64,000 nt of DNA from Rhodococcus sp. KBS0724. GTDB taxonomy: Bacteria > Actinomycetota > Actinomycetes > Mycobacteriales > Mycobacteriaceae. The stretch lies in assembly GCF_005938745.2 (NCBI RefSeq), contig NZ_VCBX02000001.1, positions 701,501-765,500 of the forward strand, given 5' to 3'. The position numbers were made by a program, and so were the translations under genes. Position 1 is the stretch's first letter, and every line of letters begins with the position of its first letter. Below the pieces are notes generated by a model. That model was not told the DNA's origin and did not search any database. It saw only the letters and a program-made list of their open reading frames with translations. Positions 45,140-54,983 of this stretch are shown one piece after another.

Positions 45140-46305
45140 GCACATTGTCGGGGAAAGCAGCAATCGTCGGTATCGGCGCGACGGACTTCTCGAAGGACTC
45201 GAAGCGCAGCGAACTTCGGCTGGCTGCGGAGGCCGTCCAAGCGGCACTGGATGACGCGGGCCTGACACCCGCCGACGTCGACGGACTCACTTCGTTCACC
45301 ATGGATACCAATACCGAAGTAGCAGTGGCGCGTTCGGTGGGAATTCCGAACCTGAAGTTCTTCAGTCGCATCCATTACGGCGGCGGTGCTGCTGCGGCCA
45401 CCATCCAGCAGGCAGCTATGGCTGTGGCGACAGGAGTAGCGGACGTCGTTGTTGCCTACCGCGCTTTCAACGAACGCTCCGGTGCCCGGTTCGGCCAGGT
45501 GAACTCCGGTCTTGTGGCACAGGTCAATTCATCGGGGACGGACAATGCCTTCTCGTACCCGCACGGATTGGGAACTCCCGCGTCGTTTGTCGCAATAGTG
45601 GCGCAGCGGTACATGCACGTGTACGGCGCTTCCAGTGAGGACTTCGGCCGCGTCGCCGTTGCCGATCGCAGACACGCTGCCACAAACCCCAAGGCCTTCT
45701 TCTACGGAAAGCCGATCACTCTCGAGGATCACCAGAATTCTCGGTTCATCGCCGAACCACTGCATCTACTCGACTGCTGTCAAGAATCCGACGGCGGTGT
45801 TGCCATCGTGGTCACGTCGGCCGAGCGGGCCAAGGATCTGAAGAACACCCCTGCCGTCATTGCCGCCGCAGCGCAAGGCAGCGGAGCCGATCAGTACATC
45901 ATGACCAGCTACTACCGTGACGGTCTGACCGGACTCCCGGAAATGGGGCTGGTGGGAGATCAACTCTGGTCGCAGAGCGGTTTGCGGCCCGCGGATATGC
46001 AGACTGCGATTCTCTACGACCACTTCACGCCCTATGTGCTGATGCAACTCGAAGAACTTGGCTTCTGTGGCAGGGGGGAGGCCAAGGACTTCATTGCCGG
46101 TGGCGCAATCGAACTCGGCGGCAAACTCCCGATCAACACTCACGGCGGTCAACTGGGGGAGGCATACATTCACGGGATGAACGGCATAGCCGAAGGTGTC
46201 CGTCAGATCCGCGGGACTTCCGTGAACCAGGTCGACGCTGTCACGAACGTATTGGTTACTGCCGGTACCGGAGTGCCGACATCTGGGCTGGTATTGACCC
46301 GCTGA
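45136..46305 (+). CDS. ltp2: Ltp2: steroid side-chain aldolase (thiolase-fold lipid-transfer protein)
   Basis: A 389-aa thiolase-superfamily protein. GKAAIVGIGATDFSKDSKRS at the N-terminus, IHYGGGAAAATIQQAAMAVA around the first active-site loop, LLDCCQESDGGVAIVVTSAE, and NTHGGQLGEAYIHGMNGIAE at the C-terminal site. With the ChsH2 DUF35 domain it cleaves the 17-hydroxy side-chain CoA to androst-4-ene-3,17-dione and propionyl-CoA. Last gene of the KstR-controlled operon; 95 bp separate it from the convergent HNH gene. Confidence 0.93.
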   Translation: MSTLSGKAAIVGIGATDFSKDSKRSELRLAAEAVQAALDDAGLTPADVDGLTSFTMDTNTEVAVARSVGIPNLKFFSRIHYGGGAAAATIQQAAMAVATGVADVVVAYRAFNERSGARFGQVNSGLVAQVNSSGTDNAFSYPHGLGTPASFVAIVAQRYMHVYGASSEDFGRVAVADRRHAATNPKAFFYGKPITLEDHQNSRFIAEPLHLLDCCQESDGGVAIVVTSAERAKDLKNTPAVIAAAAQGSGADQYIMTSYYRDGLTGLPEMGLVGDQLWSQSGLRPADMQTAILYDHFTPYVLMQLEELGFCGRGEAKDFIAGGAIELGGKLPINTHGGQLGEAYIHGMNGIAEGVRQIRGTSVNQVDAVTNVLVTAGTGVPTSGLVLTR

Positions 46306-46400
46306 ACTGCCTGCTCTTGCCACGGCCTGTGGGCTCCTTATCGGATTGTGATGTCCGGTGCGGAGCCTTGGCTGTGTTCTGCTGTGCCTGAGGTGTGTCC

Positions 46401-47717
46401 TCAGGTCTTGAATGTGTTGTTTGCCGGTCGCGGGTGCTGGTGGGGGTCGATCGCCGGCGGCGGAATGAACCAGGGTTTGTTGTCGGCGCCCATTCGAATC
46501 TCCCATTTGCCAACAAATCCGGTTTTGCGGTGCATGAGCCGATGATGTGAACGACACAGCAGGACAAGGTTGTTCATTACGGTGGGGCCGCCGTTTGCCC
46601 AGTGTCGAATGTGGTGTGCGTCGGTCCAGGCTGGTACGCAATCGCAGCCCGGGAAGGCGCAGCCTTTGTCGCGGGCGATCAAGGCGACGCGTTGTTCGGC
46701 GGTGACCAATCGTTTTCCGGGTCTGGCATCGAGTGGCGCTCCGTGGTTGTCGAGCAGGATTGTGGAGAGGAAGCAGTCGCAGCCGAGGAGTCTGGTCTGC
46801 GAGAGGGATAGTGGTCCCATCCACGGCATGTGGCCTACGTCGAGATCGGAGAGGTCCGGATCGAGTGAAGTTTCTTCTTCCGTGGCAGTTTCCTGCGCCG
46901 CGCAGTTGCGGTGTTCGGCGAGATCTCGGGCGTTGATGTGAACATTCAGATGTGGCCGCTGGCCGCCGTCGATACCGGTTTTTGCGTTGTCGAGGTAGCG
47001 GCGGATCAGTTCGGTGAATCCGTCGGCGGTGCGTTTGGCTGCGGATCGGGCATCAGGGGTTCCGTCCGGTGCTGGGGTGGGCATGGTCAGGTTCGACAGG
47101 GCGGAGAGGAGCATTTCGCCGGTGACGGCGTCGAAATCGCCTCGGACGACAACCCGCCCGTTCAATGTTGTGGCGATGCGTAGTTCGTTGCGGTCGACGT
47201 CTTCGGCGGGTGGAATGTTGTCGGATTCGAAGAGTCGTTCCAGTGTTGCGATCACGTAGCGAATTTTGGTGGTGGTGGCTTCGACCCCGGAGGCGGCAGC
47301 CAGCAAGAGGTCGATGCACTGCGGTAGTGCTTCTTCGGGCATTCCTTTGGGTGGTGATTCGCAGAACGATACGATCAGTGCGGCGTGATCGAACGAGCAA
47401 TCTCCGGCGTCGAAGCGTTGTGAGACTGCGGGAAATGCCCGCAGTGCGGCGCCGAGGGCGGCGATCTTGTTTCCGGCAGGGATTTGCAGCATCGTGTGTG
47501 CCGCCAACCATCGACCGGCACCGCGGTAGCAGAGCACCTGATCGTCCGGGCGTAGCGAGAGTTCGTCGACGACGGCGACGCGGATTGCTTCGAGTCGCAG
47601 GATTTCGGCGCTCGCCTCGATTGCGGCGGCACGTAGCTCGGCTGACGGCGCTTGCCACAGCCTGGAACGTAATCCCGCGGCAGACCTGGAAACCACATGT
47701 GATGTGTCGATGCTCAT
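46401..47717 (-). CDS. 13E12-type protein: DUF222 with C-terminal HNH nuclease
   Basis: A 438-aa protein with a helical DUF222 domain (about residues 30-320) and a C-terminal HNH motif: DKGCAFPGCDCVPAWTDAHH, HIRHWANGGPTVMNN and LVLLCRSHHRLMH. These occur in many copies in actinobacterial genomes, as the 13E12 repeat family in mycobacteria, and may be mobile or recombine with each other. No inverted repeats or target duplications were noticed around it. It sits directly behind the steroid operon, facing it. Function unknown. Confidence 0.88.
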   Translation of the reverse strand: MSIDTSHVVSRSAAGLRSRLWQAPSAELRAAAIEASAEILRLEAIRVAVVDELSLRPDDQVLCYRGAGRWLAAHTMLQIPAGNKIAALGAALRAFPAVSQRFDAGDCSFDHAALIVSFCESPPKGMPEEALPQCIDLLLAAASGVEATTTKIRYVIATLERLFESDNIPPAEDVDRNELRIATTLNGRVVVRGDFDAVTGEMLLSALSNLTMPTPAPDGTPDARSAAKRTADGFTELIRRYLDNAKTGIDGGQRPHLNVHINARDLAEHRNCAAQETATEEETSLDPDLSDLDVGHMPWMGPLSLSQTRLLGCDCFLSTILLDNHGAPLDARPGKRLVTAEQRVALIARDKGCAFPGCDCVPAWTDAHHIRHWANGGPTVMNNLVLLCRSHHRLMHRKTGFVGKWEIRMGADNKPWFIPPPAIDPHQHPRPANNTFKT

Positions 47718-47875
47718 TGATGCCCCCCGAATGTGGATCCCCCGATCCGCATCACTTCATTGTAGTCGAATGCCTGTTCGAGTCAAGGGTATTGATGCGA
47801 TGAACTTTCGAATTGGCTACGGAATGCTTGATCGGCTTGCGTGACCTTCGCCGATTCCGATGCGATACTCGGACC

Positions 47876-48877
47876 ATGTTCGAGAATGCCTTGCTGATCG
47901 ACGCGGCGGGTCGGCCGACCCAACGGCACCACCAGGCCTTTTCTCAGGACTGGGACCGCATCAAGGAGTGGTCCGACAACGTCTACATGCCATATACGGT
48001 CACGCCGATCGGTAGACGATTGCGCCCGGCGTCCGACATGTATTCGGCTTCCGTCGGTCGGATCGACGTCACCCGGTTCTGTTACGGCATCCCGGTCACT
48101 GTGGGTGAGTGTTCGCCCGAAGCGGGAAACATTCTTGTTCTGACGACGATTCGTGGGAACGGCCGGCATGCCCTTGGTGGTGGTTCGTCCGTGAATACCG
48201 CTGTCGGAGAAACGTTTGTGGCGGACTGCAGTCGGACCGACTATTTCGTGGAGTTCGATGAGAATCATCTGCAGCTGAATTTGACTGTGCCGCATCAACT
48301 TGTCGCCGATCATGCTCAGCAGTGGTATGGGCGCGTACCGGATGATCTTCTGTGGCAACACAAATGCTCGATCGGTGGGCGCGGATCAAGCTGGTTGGCG
48401 CTGATGGATTACGTGGTGCGGGCGGTCGCAGAGTCACCCGAAGCCCTGTCGCGTGAACGGTTGGGCGCGCGGGTGCAGGAGCTGATTACTGCGCAACTGC
48501 TCGAGGAGTGGGCGGCACAGGCCGGTATTGCACTCGGCGCCGGTATCGATTCTGCGGAACCCGTGTATGTACGAGCGGCCGAGGAATATATCGACACTTT
48601 CGCTCGATCGGTTCCGACTGCCTCGGAGATCGCGGCAGCGGTCGGAGTGAGCGTTCGGGCGCTCACCGCAGGCTTTCGCCGGTACCGTGACACGACTCCT
48701 GGTCAGTTGTTGCGCGAGCGTCGGCTTACCGGAGTGCGAAGTGAACTCCTGTTTTCGGACGGAAGAACAATTTCCGATATCGCCAACGCCTGGGGATACG
48801 TCAACCTCGGCATTTTTGCTGCCGGATACCGGAAACGATTTGGGGAATTGCCTTCGCAGACCAGGTCGGGAGCCTGA
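47876..48877 (+). CDS. AraC-family transcriptional regulator
   Basis: A 333-aa regulator. The N-terminal about 200 residues look like an AraC-binding-2 sensory domain (FCYGIPVTVGECSPE, NHLQLNLTVPHQLVADHAQQ). The C-terminal about 100 residues hold two helix-turn-helix motifs (ASEIAAAVGVSVRALTAGFR and ISDIANAWGYVNLGIFAAGY). ATG 47876 was chosen; upstream frame residues are not family-like. Divergent from the 13E12 gene. A target is not obvious; the downstream VOC and serine hydrolase genes are possible. Confidence 0.85.
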   Translation: MFENALLIDAAGRPTQRHHQAFSQDWDRIKEWSDNVYMPYTVTPIGRRLRPASDMYSASVGRIDVTRFCYGIPVTVGECSPEAGNILVLTTIRGNGRHALGGGSSVNTAVGETFVADCSRTDYFVEFDENHLQLNLTVPHQLVADHAQQWYGRVPDDLLWQHKCSIGGRGSSWLALMDYVVRAVAESPEALSRERLGARVQELITAQLLEEWAAQAGIALGAGIDSAEPVYVRAAEEYIDTFARSVPTASEIAAAVGVSVRALTAGFRRYRDTTPGQLLRERRLTGVRSELLFSDGRTISDIANAWGYVNLGIFAAGYRKRFGELPSQTRSGA

Positions 48878-49031
48878 GCGCGTGGTCTTGGGAAAGTCGT
48901 GACACCCCGTTTGCCTCTTCGAGGGTCTGGGTTGATCCGTTGTTTCTTGTCGGAGCCTTCTGCAAGGATTGACGGTGAGAGTGACAGCAATGCCCGGAAT
49001 ACCAAACAGACCTCGCATTAGGAGCTCAGTC

Positions 49032-49442
49032 ATGGCATCTCGACTCAATCCGTACATCAGTTTCAACGGCGACGCCCGTGAAGCGATGGAGTTCTACAAG
49101 AGCGTTTTCGGTGGCACGCTCGCGTTGAACACCTTTGGTGAATTTGGTCAGGAGGGCGCCGGAGCAGACAAGATCATGCACGCAATGCTCGAAACCGACG
49201 AGGGGTACACCGTGATGGGTTCGGATACTCCTCCCGGTATGCCGTACAACCCGGGTGACAACATCACCGTCAGCCTTAGCGGCGACAACGGTGATGTACT
49301 GCGTGGCTACTGGGAGAAGCTTTCTTCCAGCGGAAACGTGTCGATGCCGCTCGAAAAGCAGATGTGGGGCGACGAGTTCGGAGCCTGCGTCGACAAGTTC
49401 GGAATTAACTGGGTCGTAAATATCAGCACTCAGCAGAGCTGA
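49032..49442 (+). CDS. VOC-superfamily (PhnB/3-demethylubiquinone-like) protein
   Basis: A 136-aa vicinal-oxygen-chelate fold protein: [40 protein letters not shown] and [20 protein letters not shown] are typical of the PhnB-like group. Most members have no established substrate. ATG 49032 has AGGAGC upstream. No close operon partner. Confidence 0.85.
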   Translation: MASRLNPYISFNGDAREAMEFYKSVFGGTLALNTFGEFGQEGAGADKIMHAMLETDEGYTVMGSDTPPGMPYNPGDNITVSLSGDNGDVLRGYWEKLSSSGNVSMPLEKQMWGDEFGACVDKFGINWVVNISTQQS

Positions 49443-49563
49443 GCGATCCGGTCCGGTTCTGCCGAAATCAGACGGAACTTCTGCCGTTTCGAGGCAGAGC
49501 CGGGCATGTGATCGTCGTTACATTCTCTCTGACAAAAGAGTTTCAGTCGGACGGAGAAGTGTA

Positions 49564-50757
49564 ATGACGATCGAAGATGTTGCAGGAAAGGCTTTTTCGA
49601 AAGAGCGTTTCGACGGTCTGTTGGCGGATGCCGTGCGCGGACCTGATGGTGTCCCCGGCGTGGTTGCAATGATCACCGATCGTGACGGCAACGTCTACGA
49701 GGGTTCGGCAGGCGAGCGTGCCGCAGGCTTCGGAGACCCGATGTCCACGGATTCGGTCTTCGCGCTCTTCTCGACAACGAAGGCGATCACCGGAACTGCT
49801 GTACTGCAGTGCGCCGAGGAAGGTTTGCTCGATCTCGACGCGCCGGCGGCCAAGTACGTTCCGGAGATCGGCGAGTTGAAGGTTCTCGACGGGTTCGGTG
49901 ATCAGGGCGAGCCGATTTTGCGGGAACCGAAGCGGGAGATCACCACTCGCATGCTGATGCTCCACACGGCCGGATTCGGCTACGACTTCTTCAACGAGTC
50001 GTACAACCGCCTTTCGCAGGAACATGGTCAGCCCAGTGTGATCACGTGCACCAAAGCTGCGCTCACCACTCCGCTGCTTTTTGATCCCGGCGAGAAGTGG
50101 GAGTACGGAACCAATCTGGACTGGGCCGGTCAGGTAGTGGAATCCATTCGTGGACAACGACTCGGCGACGTGATGCGAGAGCGGATCTTCGAACCGTTGG
50201 AGATGACGGACACCGCATTTTCGATGACGCCGTCGATGAAGGATCGACTTGCCACCATTCATCAGCGCGAAGGTGACGGAACGCTCACTCCGCTCGTGGG
50301 ATTCGAACTACCCGCCGAGCCTGAGGTGCACATGGGTGGACACGGGTTGCACGGCACGGTCGGTGACTACATGAAGTTCATCCGGATGTGGTTGAACGAC
50401 GGTGCCGGCAGCCAGGGGCGGGTGTTGTCGCAGGAAACGGTGGCAGCAGCAACCAAGAACGGACTCGAAGGCCAACATGTCGGCCTTCTGCCTGGCGTCA
50501 TCCCGACGTTGTCCAACGACGCCGAGTTCTTCCCCGGAGTGCCCAAGGGATGGGCGTACTCGTTCATGACGAATGAGGAAGTGGCTCCCACAGGTCGGCC
50601 CGCGGGTTCACTTGCCTGGGCTGGACTGGCCAACCTCTACTACTGGATTGATCGGCAAAGCGGCATTGGTGGATTCTGGGCCACGCAGATCCTGCCGTTT
50701 GCGGACGCAGGTTCTGTCGGCGGGTACTTGGATTTCGAGTCGGCTGTGTATCGCTGA
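49564..50757 (+). CDS. Serine beta-lactamase-like hydrolase/esterase
   Basis: A 397-aa class C beta-lactamase-fold protein of the EstB esterase type. The nucleophile motif SxxK is seen as [10 protein letters not shown], the tyrosine motif as [11 protein letters not shown] (YxN-like), and the third motif region as [15 protein letters not shown]. No signal peptide, so cytoplasmic; such proteins are usually esterases acting on small esters or lactones. GGAGAAGTG precedes the ATG. Adjacent on the same strand to the SDR-MFS pair but with a 90-bp gap. Confidence 0.88.
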   Translation: MTIEDVAGKAFSKERFDGLLADAVRGPDGVPGVVAMITDRDGNVYEGSAGERAAGFGDPMSTDSVFALFSTTKAITGTAVLQCAEEGLLDLDAPAAKYVPEIGELKVLDGFGDQGEPILREPKREITTRMLMLHTAGFGYDFFNESYNRLSQEHGQPSVITCTKAALTTPLLFDPGEKWEYGTNLDWAGQVVESIRGQRLGDVMRERIFEPLEMTDTAFSMTPSMKDRLATIHQREGDGTLTPLVGFELPAEPEVHMGGHGLHGTVGDYMKFIRMWLNDGAGSQGRVLSQETVAAATKNGLEGQHVGLLPGVIPTLSNDAEFFPGVPKGWAYSFMTNEEVAPTGRPAGSLAWAGLANLYYWIDRQSGIGGFWATQILPFADAGSVGGYLDFESAVYR

Positions 50758-50847
50758 TTCCCGCTGTCCGGGATCGAAAGTCTCTCAGGGCGGGAGTTCG
50801 GAGTACTCATGCAGTAAGCGAATGTGTATAACGAACTAGGAGATGGC

Positions 50848-51696
50848 ATGAACAGCCTCGAGGGTAGTTTCGAAGGCAAGGTTGCACTGATCACCGGTGC
50901 CGCTCGAGGTCAGGGACGTGCGCACGCTGTTGCGTTTGCCGAGCGTGGCGCAGACATCGTGATCTGCGATCGCTGTGAGAACAGCGACGTCGTCGCCTAC
51001 CCCCTCGCTACCGAAGAGGATCTTGCCGAAACCGTCCGCCTCGTCGAGGCCACGGGGCGTCGTTGCATCGCAGTCAAGGCGGATACCGCCGACCGCGAAG
51101 CAATGGACGCCCTGGTGGCCCGCGCGGAAGCCGAGTTCGGCAAGGTCGATATCGCTGTTGCCAACGCCGGTGTGTCCGTTCCTGCCCCGATTTCCTCGAT
51201 GACGTCGGCGCAGTGGAATGAAGTCATTTCGTCGAATCTCACGGGTGTCTTCAACACTGTCGCTGCGGTGTCCGGCGGAATGGCAAAGCGTGGTTACGGC
51301 CGTATCATCACCATCTCCTCGATGATGGGCCGATCCGGTGGCACGCAGATGGCAGCGTACGGCGCCTCCAAGTGGGGTGTCATCGGACTGACCAAGAGTG
51401 TGTCCCTCGAGCTCGCCAACTCCGGTGTCACGGTCAATGCGATTGCGCCGGGCAATATTTCGACGCCGATGATCCACAACGACATGATGTACCACATGAT
51501 GCGTCCGGATCTCGAAGAACCGACGATGGCCGACGTCGAACCGGTGTACGCAACGCTGCACGCACAGCCCGTCGGGTGGCTCGATCCGTTCGAGATCACT
51601 CGCGTCGTCCTGTTCCTCTCAGCTGATGCCAGCGCTCACATGAGTGGCATCGTTGTCCCTGTCGACGCCGGAGTCGCTGCTCGTTCGAACGCTTGA
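50848..51696 (+). CDS. Mycofactocin-coupled short-chain dehydrogenase
   Basis: A 282-aa SDR with the glycine motif ITGAARGQGRAHAVAFAERG and the insertion after the second strand (CENSDVVAYPLATEEDLAET) that marks the mycofactocin-coupled family, whose NAD stays bound and is recycled by mycofactocin. Catalytic Ser/Tyr/Lys are in TISSMMGRSGGTQMAAYGAS and the following KWG. ATG 50848 has AGGAG 5 bases upstream. The MFS gene starts on its stop codon (TTGA overlap). Substrate probably a secondary alcohol, unknown. Confidence 0.9.
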   Translation: MNSLEGSFEGKVALITGAARGQGRAHAVAFAERGADIVICDRCENSDVVAYPLATEEDLAETVRLVEATGRRCIAVKADTADREAMDALVARAEAEFGKVDIAVANAGVSVPAPISSMTSAQWNEVISSNLTGVFNTVAAVSGGMAKRGYGRIITISSMMGRSGGTQMAAYGASKWGVIGLTKSVSLELANSGVTVNAIAPGNISTPMIHNDMMYHMMRPDLEEPTMADVEPVYATLHAQPVGWLDPFEITRVVLFLSADASAHMSGIVVPVDAGVAARSNA

Positions 51697-53150
51697 CCGT
51701 AGAGTCGTCCCGCGCTCAGGTGCGGGCAGCGTGGGTTGTCGGGGTTTTGAGTCTGAGCGGTGTGGTGGTCGCACTGCAGCAGACTCTGGTCGTTCCGCTT
51801 CTCCCTGAGTTTGCGACGGCATTGGGAGTCTCCAACTCGACTGCGTCGTGGTTGGTGACATCAACATTGTTGACCGGTGCTGTCGCAACTCCGCTCATCG
51901 GCCGGCTAGCCGATATGTACGGCAAGCGGGCCATGATGCTGTTGTGTCTCGGTGTCATGATCGTGGGTTGCTTGATTGCCGCGACCGGTCAGAGTTTCCT
52001 CGTTCTTGTACTCGGTCGATCGATGCAAGGCTTCGCCTCCGCGTTGTTGCCCGTCGGGATCAGCATCATGCGCGACGCCCTACCTCCCGAAAAGCTCAGT
52101 GGTGCAGTAGCTCTCATGAGCGCGACCGTGGGTGTCGGGGGAATGGTAGGGATGCCGATGGCGGGGGTGCTCTCAGAACAGTGGGGTCTGTCCTCGCTCT
52201 TCTGGGTGACTGGCGCGGTCGGTATTGCCGTCGCAGTTGTACTGCCTTTTGTCGTACCGGAATCTGCCGTGAAAAGCCGCGGGCGCTTCGACTTCCTCGG
52301 CGCAATAGTCTTCACGGCGGCCATGACCAGCTTGCTTCTTGCCATCTCGAAGGGCACAGAATGGGGTTGGGGAAGTCCGGTCGTTCTGGTTCTCATCGTT
52401 GCGGGCATTGTGTTGCTGGGTTCGTGGGTTCCGTGGGAACTTCGCACGTCGGCGCCGCTCGTGGATTTACGAACATCGGTCCGCGCCCCGATCCTGGTAT
52501 CGAATATCTGTGCACTACTGCTCGGCTTTGCCATGTTCATCAGTTCGTTGGCTGCCACGCAGGAACTGCAGCTTCCCGCGGAATCCGAGTTCGGACTCGG
52601 ACTGTCCGCGTCGGCAGCGGGGCTGGCAATGTCGCCGGGTGGGCTCTTGATGGTCCTCCTCGCGACAGTTTCACCTAAGGTCACTCGGCGCTGGGGAGCC
52701 AAGACAACGCTGGCGACTGGTGCCATCGTCATCGCTTTCGGGTATGTCTTGCGGGTATTCCTCACTCCCACGTTGTTCACCATCATTCTCGGCACAGCGA
52801 TTGTGTCTGCCGGTGTTGCATTTGCCTTGGCCGCGATGCCGACCTTGATCACCGAGTCGGCTCCACTCGACCAGACTGCCTCCGCAAACAGCGTCAACAG
52901 TCTGCTCCGATCCGTGGGTACTTCGACCGGAAGTGCCGTCGCCGCTGCGGTATTGGCCAGTTCGACCGTATTGATCGGCGCCGCAGTTGTGCCGACGCTG
53001 CATTCCTTCGAAGTTCTCTACTCGATCGGTGCGGGAGCAGCGTTCCTAGCTGCGATAGTGACATTGGTGGTCCGCGTCGAACGAAAAGACGCTGTTCAGC
53101 GGGATCGTCCGGGAGTAAAGGTTCAGTCCGGAGAGACCGTCCGCGACTAA
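51693..53150 (+). CDS. MFS transporter (DHA2-like exporter)
   Basis: A 485-aa major facilitator with about 14 hydrophobic segments. N-terminal VVVALQQTLVVPLLPEFATA, loop motif A as GRLADMYGKRAMML, and motif C-like GVGGMVGMPMAGVLSEQWG point to a proton-coupled drug exporter. TTG start overlapping the dehydrogenase stop codon suggests coupled expression, so it may export or import the dehydrogenase substrate or product. Substrate unknown. Confidence 0.88.
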   Translation: MTVESSRAQVRAAWVVGVLSLSGVVVALQQTLVVPLLPEFATALGVSNSTASWLVTSTLLTGAVATPLIGRLADMYGKRAMMLLCLGVMIVGCLIAATGQSFLVLVLGRSMQGFASALLPVGISIMRDALPPEKLSGAVALMSATVGVGGMVGMPMAGVLSEQWGLSSLFWVTGAVGIAVAVVLPFVVPESAVKSRGRFDFLGAIVFTAAMTSLLLAISKGTEWGWGSPVVLVLIVAGIVLLGSWVPWELRTSAPLVDLRTSVRAPILVSNICALLLGFAMFISSLAATQELQLPAESEFGLGLSASAAGLAMSPGGLLMVLLATVSPKVTRRWGAKTTLATGAIVIAFGYVLRVFLTPTLFTIILGTAIVSAGVAFALAAMPTLITESAPLDQTASANSVNSLLRSVGTSTGSAVAAAVLASSTVLIGAAVVPTLHSFEVLYSIGAGAAFLAAIVTLVVRVERKDAVQRDRPGVKVQSGETVRD

Positions 53151-53224
53151 TTCCGTAGAAATCTGTCGGGGCTCTGCGTCACACTGGGTTCTCGGGTTGG
53201 ATTTGTGCTGACGCGGGAGGACGC

Positions 53225-54181
53225 ATGACCGGAGCGATTGTGGCCGAGGGACTGGTCAAGAAGTACGGCGAACTGACGGCGTTGGGCGGCGTAGATCTGG
53301 AAGTGCGCGAGGGTTCGGTGATGGCACTTCTCGGTCCCAACGGCGCGGGAAAGACCACAGCGGTTCGCATATTCACCACGCTGCTCACTCCTGACGCCGG
53401 TCGCGCGGAAGTCGCGGGCCTCGACGTTGTCAGGGATGCGCGGGCTCTGCGGTCCAAGATCGGGGCGTCAGGTCAGTACGCCGCAGTCGACGAGTACCTC
53501 ACTGGGTACGAAAACCTCGAGATGGTCGGACGTCTGTACCACCTCGGAGCAAAGAAGAGTAAGGCAAGGGCGCGCGAGTTACTTGACCAGTTCGACCTGG
53601 TCGAAGCCGGGGATCGCCCGGTCAAGGGCTATTCCGGCGGCATGCGTCGACGCCTCGACCTTGCTGGTGCATTGGTGGCCCGGCCGCAGGTTCTGTTTCT
53701 CGACGAACCTACAACAGGACTCGATCCGCGAGCGAGACTCGGACTCTGGGATGTCATCGAAGGATTGGTGGCACAGGGCACGACCCTATTGCTCACGACG
53801 CAATACATGGAGGAAGCCGAAAGGTTGGCCGATCAGATCGCGGTCATCGACCGCGGCTCCGTGATCGCACGTGGAACGTCGGACCAACTCAAAGCGCGGG
53901 TTGGCGGCGAACGTATCGAACTGAGCGTGCATGAGAGCGAACACCTCGACGTCGTCCGGGAGGAATTGAGCTCACTCGCTGTGGGTGAGATACAAATCCA
54001 GGAGAACGTCCGTCGCATCACGGTTCCCGTCGACGACGGCACCGACGCCTTGGTCGCAGCCCTCAATCTTCTCTCTGCCCGCGGCGTCAAGGTTTTCGAC
54101 GTCGGGTTGCGTCGACCAACACTCGACGACGTATTCCTCACATTGACCGGGCACCAGGCTGAATTGGAGGACCAGAAATGA
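53225..54181 (+). CDS. ABC transporter ATP-binding protein (DrrA-like)
   Basis: A 318-aa ATPase of the daunorubicin-resistance group. Walker A LLGPNGAGKTTAVRI, signature YSGGMRRRLDLAGAL, Walker B VLFLDEPTTGLDPRAR and the switch region LLLTTQYMEEAERLAD are intact. The C-terminal about 90 residues are the DrrA-type regulatory extension (VFDVGLRRPTLDDVFLTLTG). The stop overlaps the permease start (ATGA). Likely drug or lipid export; substrate unknown. Confidence 0.92.
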   Translation: MTGAIVAEGLVKKYGELTALGGVDLEVREGSVMALLGPNGAGKTTAVRIFTTLLTPDAGRAEVAGLDVVRDARALRSKIGASGQYAAVDEYLTGYENLEMVGRLYHLGAKKSKARARELLDQFDLVEAGDRPVKGYSGGMRRRLDLAGALVARPQVLFLDEPTTGLDPRARLGLWDVIEGLVAQGTTLLLTTQYMEEAERLADQIAVIDRGSVIARGTSDQLKARVGGERIELSVHESEHLDVVREELSSLAVGEIQIQENVRRITVPVDDGTDALVAALNLLSARGVKVFDVGLRRPTLDDVFLTLTGHQAELEDQK

Positions 54182-54978
54182 CCGTGCAGATGGCGATCGA
54201 AGACGGCCTGACCATTGCCAAGCGAAACCTTATCAAGATCAAGCGTGTTCCCGATCTCCTTGTGTTCACGACTCTCTCCCCGATCATGTTCGTGTTGTTG
54301 TTCGCGTATGTTTTCGGTAGCGCGATTTCCGTTCCGGGTACGTCGTACCGTGAGTTTCTGATTGCCGGAATCTTCACGCAGACAGTGATATTCGGAGCCA
54401 CCTGGACAGGCCTGGGTATGGTCGAGGATCTGCAGAAGGGGATCATCGACCGGTTTCGTTCCCTGCCGATGGCGCCGTCGGCGGTCCTGATAGGCCGCAC
54501 GTCCAGTGACGTTCTCATCAACGTGATCAGCTTGGTGGTCATGTCGATCACCGGTCTGCTGGTGGGGTGGCGCATTCACTCCAGTTTCTTCGAAGCACTG
54601 GCCGGGTACCTACTTCTGCTGCTGTTCGCCTACGCGTTGTCCTGGGTCATGGCAGTGGTCGGACTGTGGATCAGAACGCCGGAAGTGTTCAACAATGCGA
54701 GCTTCATCGTCATCTTCCCGCTCTCCTTCATCGCTAATACTTTTGTCGAAACCACCAACCTGCCAGGGCCTTTGAAGGTGATCGCGGAGTGGAATCCGGT
54801 GTCAGCCGTGACTCAGGCGGTGCGTGAACTTTTTGGGAACACCAATCCTGCTATGACGGTTCCCGACGCGTGGCCGCTGCAGAATCCGGTTATCGCTTCA
54901 CTGTTGTGGACGGGTGGATTACTGATCGTCTTCGTTCCGTTTGCTATCCGTCGATACCAGAAAGCTGTCAGCAGGTGA
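54178..54978 (+). CDS. ABC-2 type permease (DrrB-like)
   Basis: A 266-aa membrane protein with about six hydrophobic segments. The segments ISLVVMSITGLLVGW and LAGYLLLLLFAYALSWVMAV are clear, as is the conserved loop FANTFVETTNLPGPLKVIAE with its WNPVSAVTQAVRELFG continuation. Partner of the DrrA-like ATPase. It converges on the methyltransferase gene with only 5 bp between stop codons. Confidence 0.9.
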   Translation: MTVQMAIEDGLTIAKRNLIKIKRVPDLLVFTTLSPIMFVLLFAYVFGSAISVPGTSYREFLIAGIFTQTVIFGATWTGLGMVEDLQKGIIDRFRSLPMAPSAVLIGRTSSDVLINVISLVVMSITGLLVGWRIHSSFFEALAGYLLLLLFAYALSWVMAVVGLWIRTPEVFNNASFIVIFPLSFIANTFVETTNLPGPLKVIAEWNPVSAVTQAVRELFGNTNPAMTVPDAWPLQNPVIASLLWTGGLLIVFVPFAIRRYQKAVSR

Positions 54979-54983
54979 CGCGA

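Noticed and set aside
46401..47717. 13E12 HNH gene as an insertion sequence
   Set aside because: No terminal inverted repeats, transposase or target duplication seen around it.
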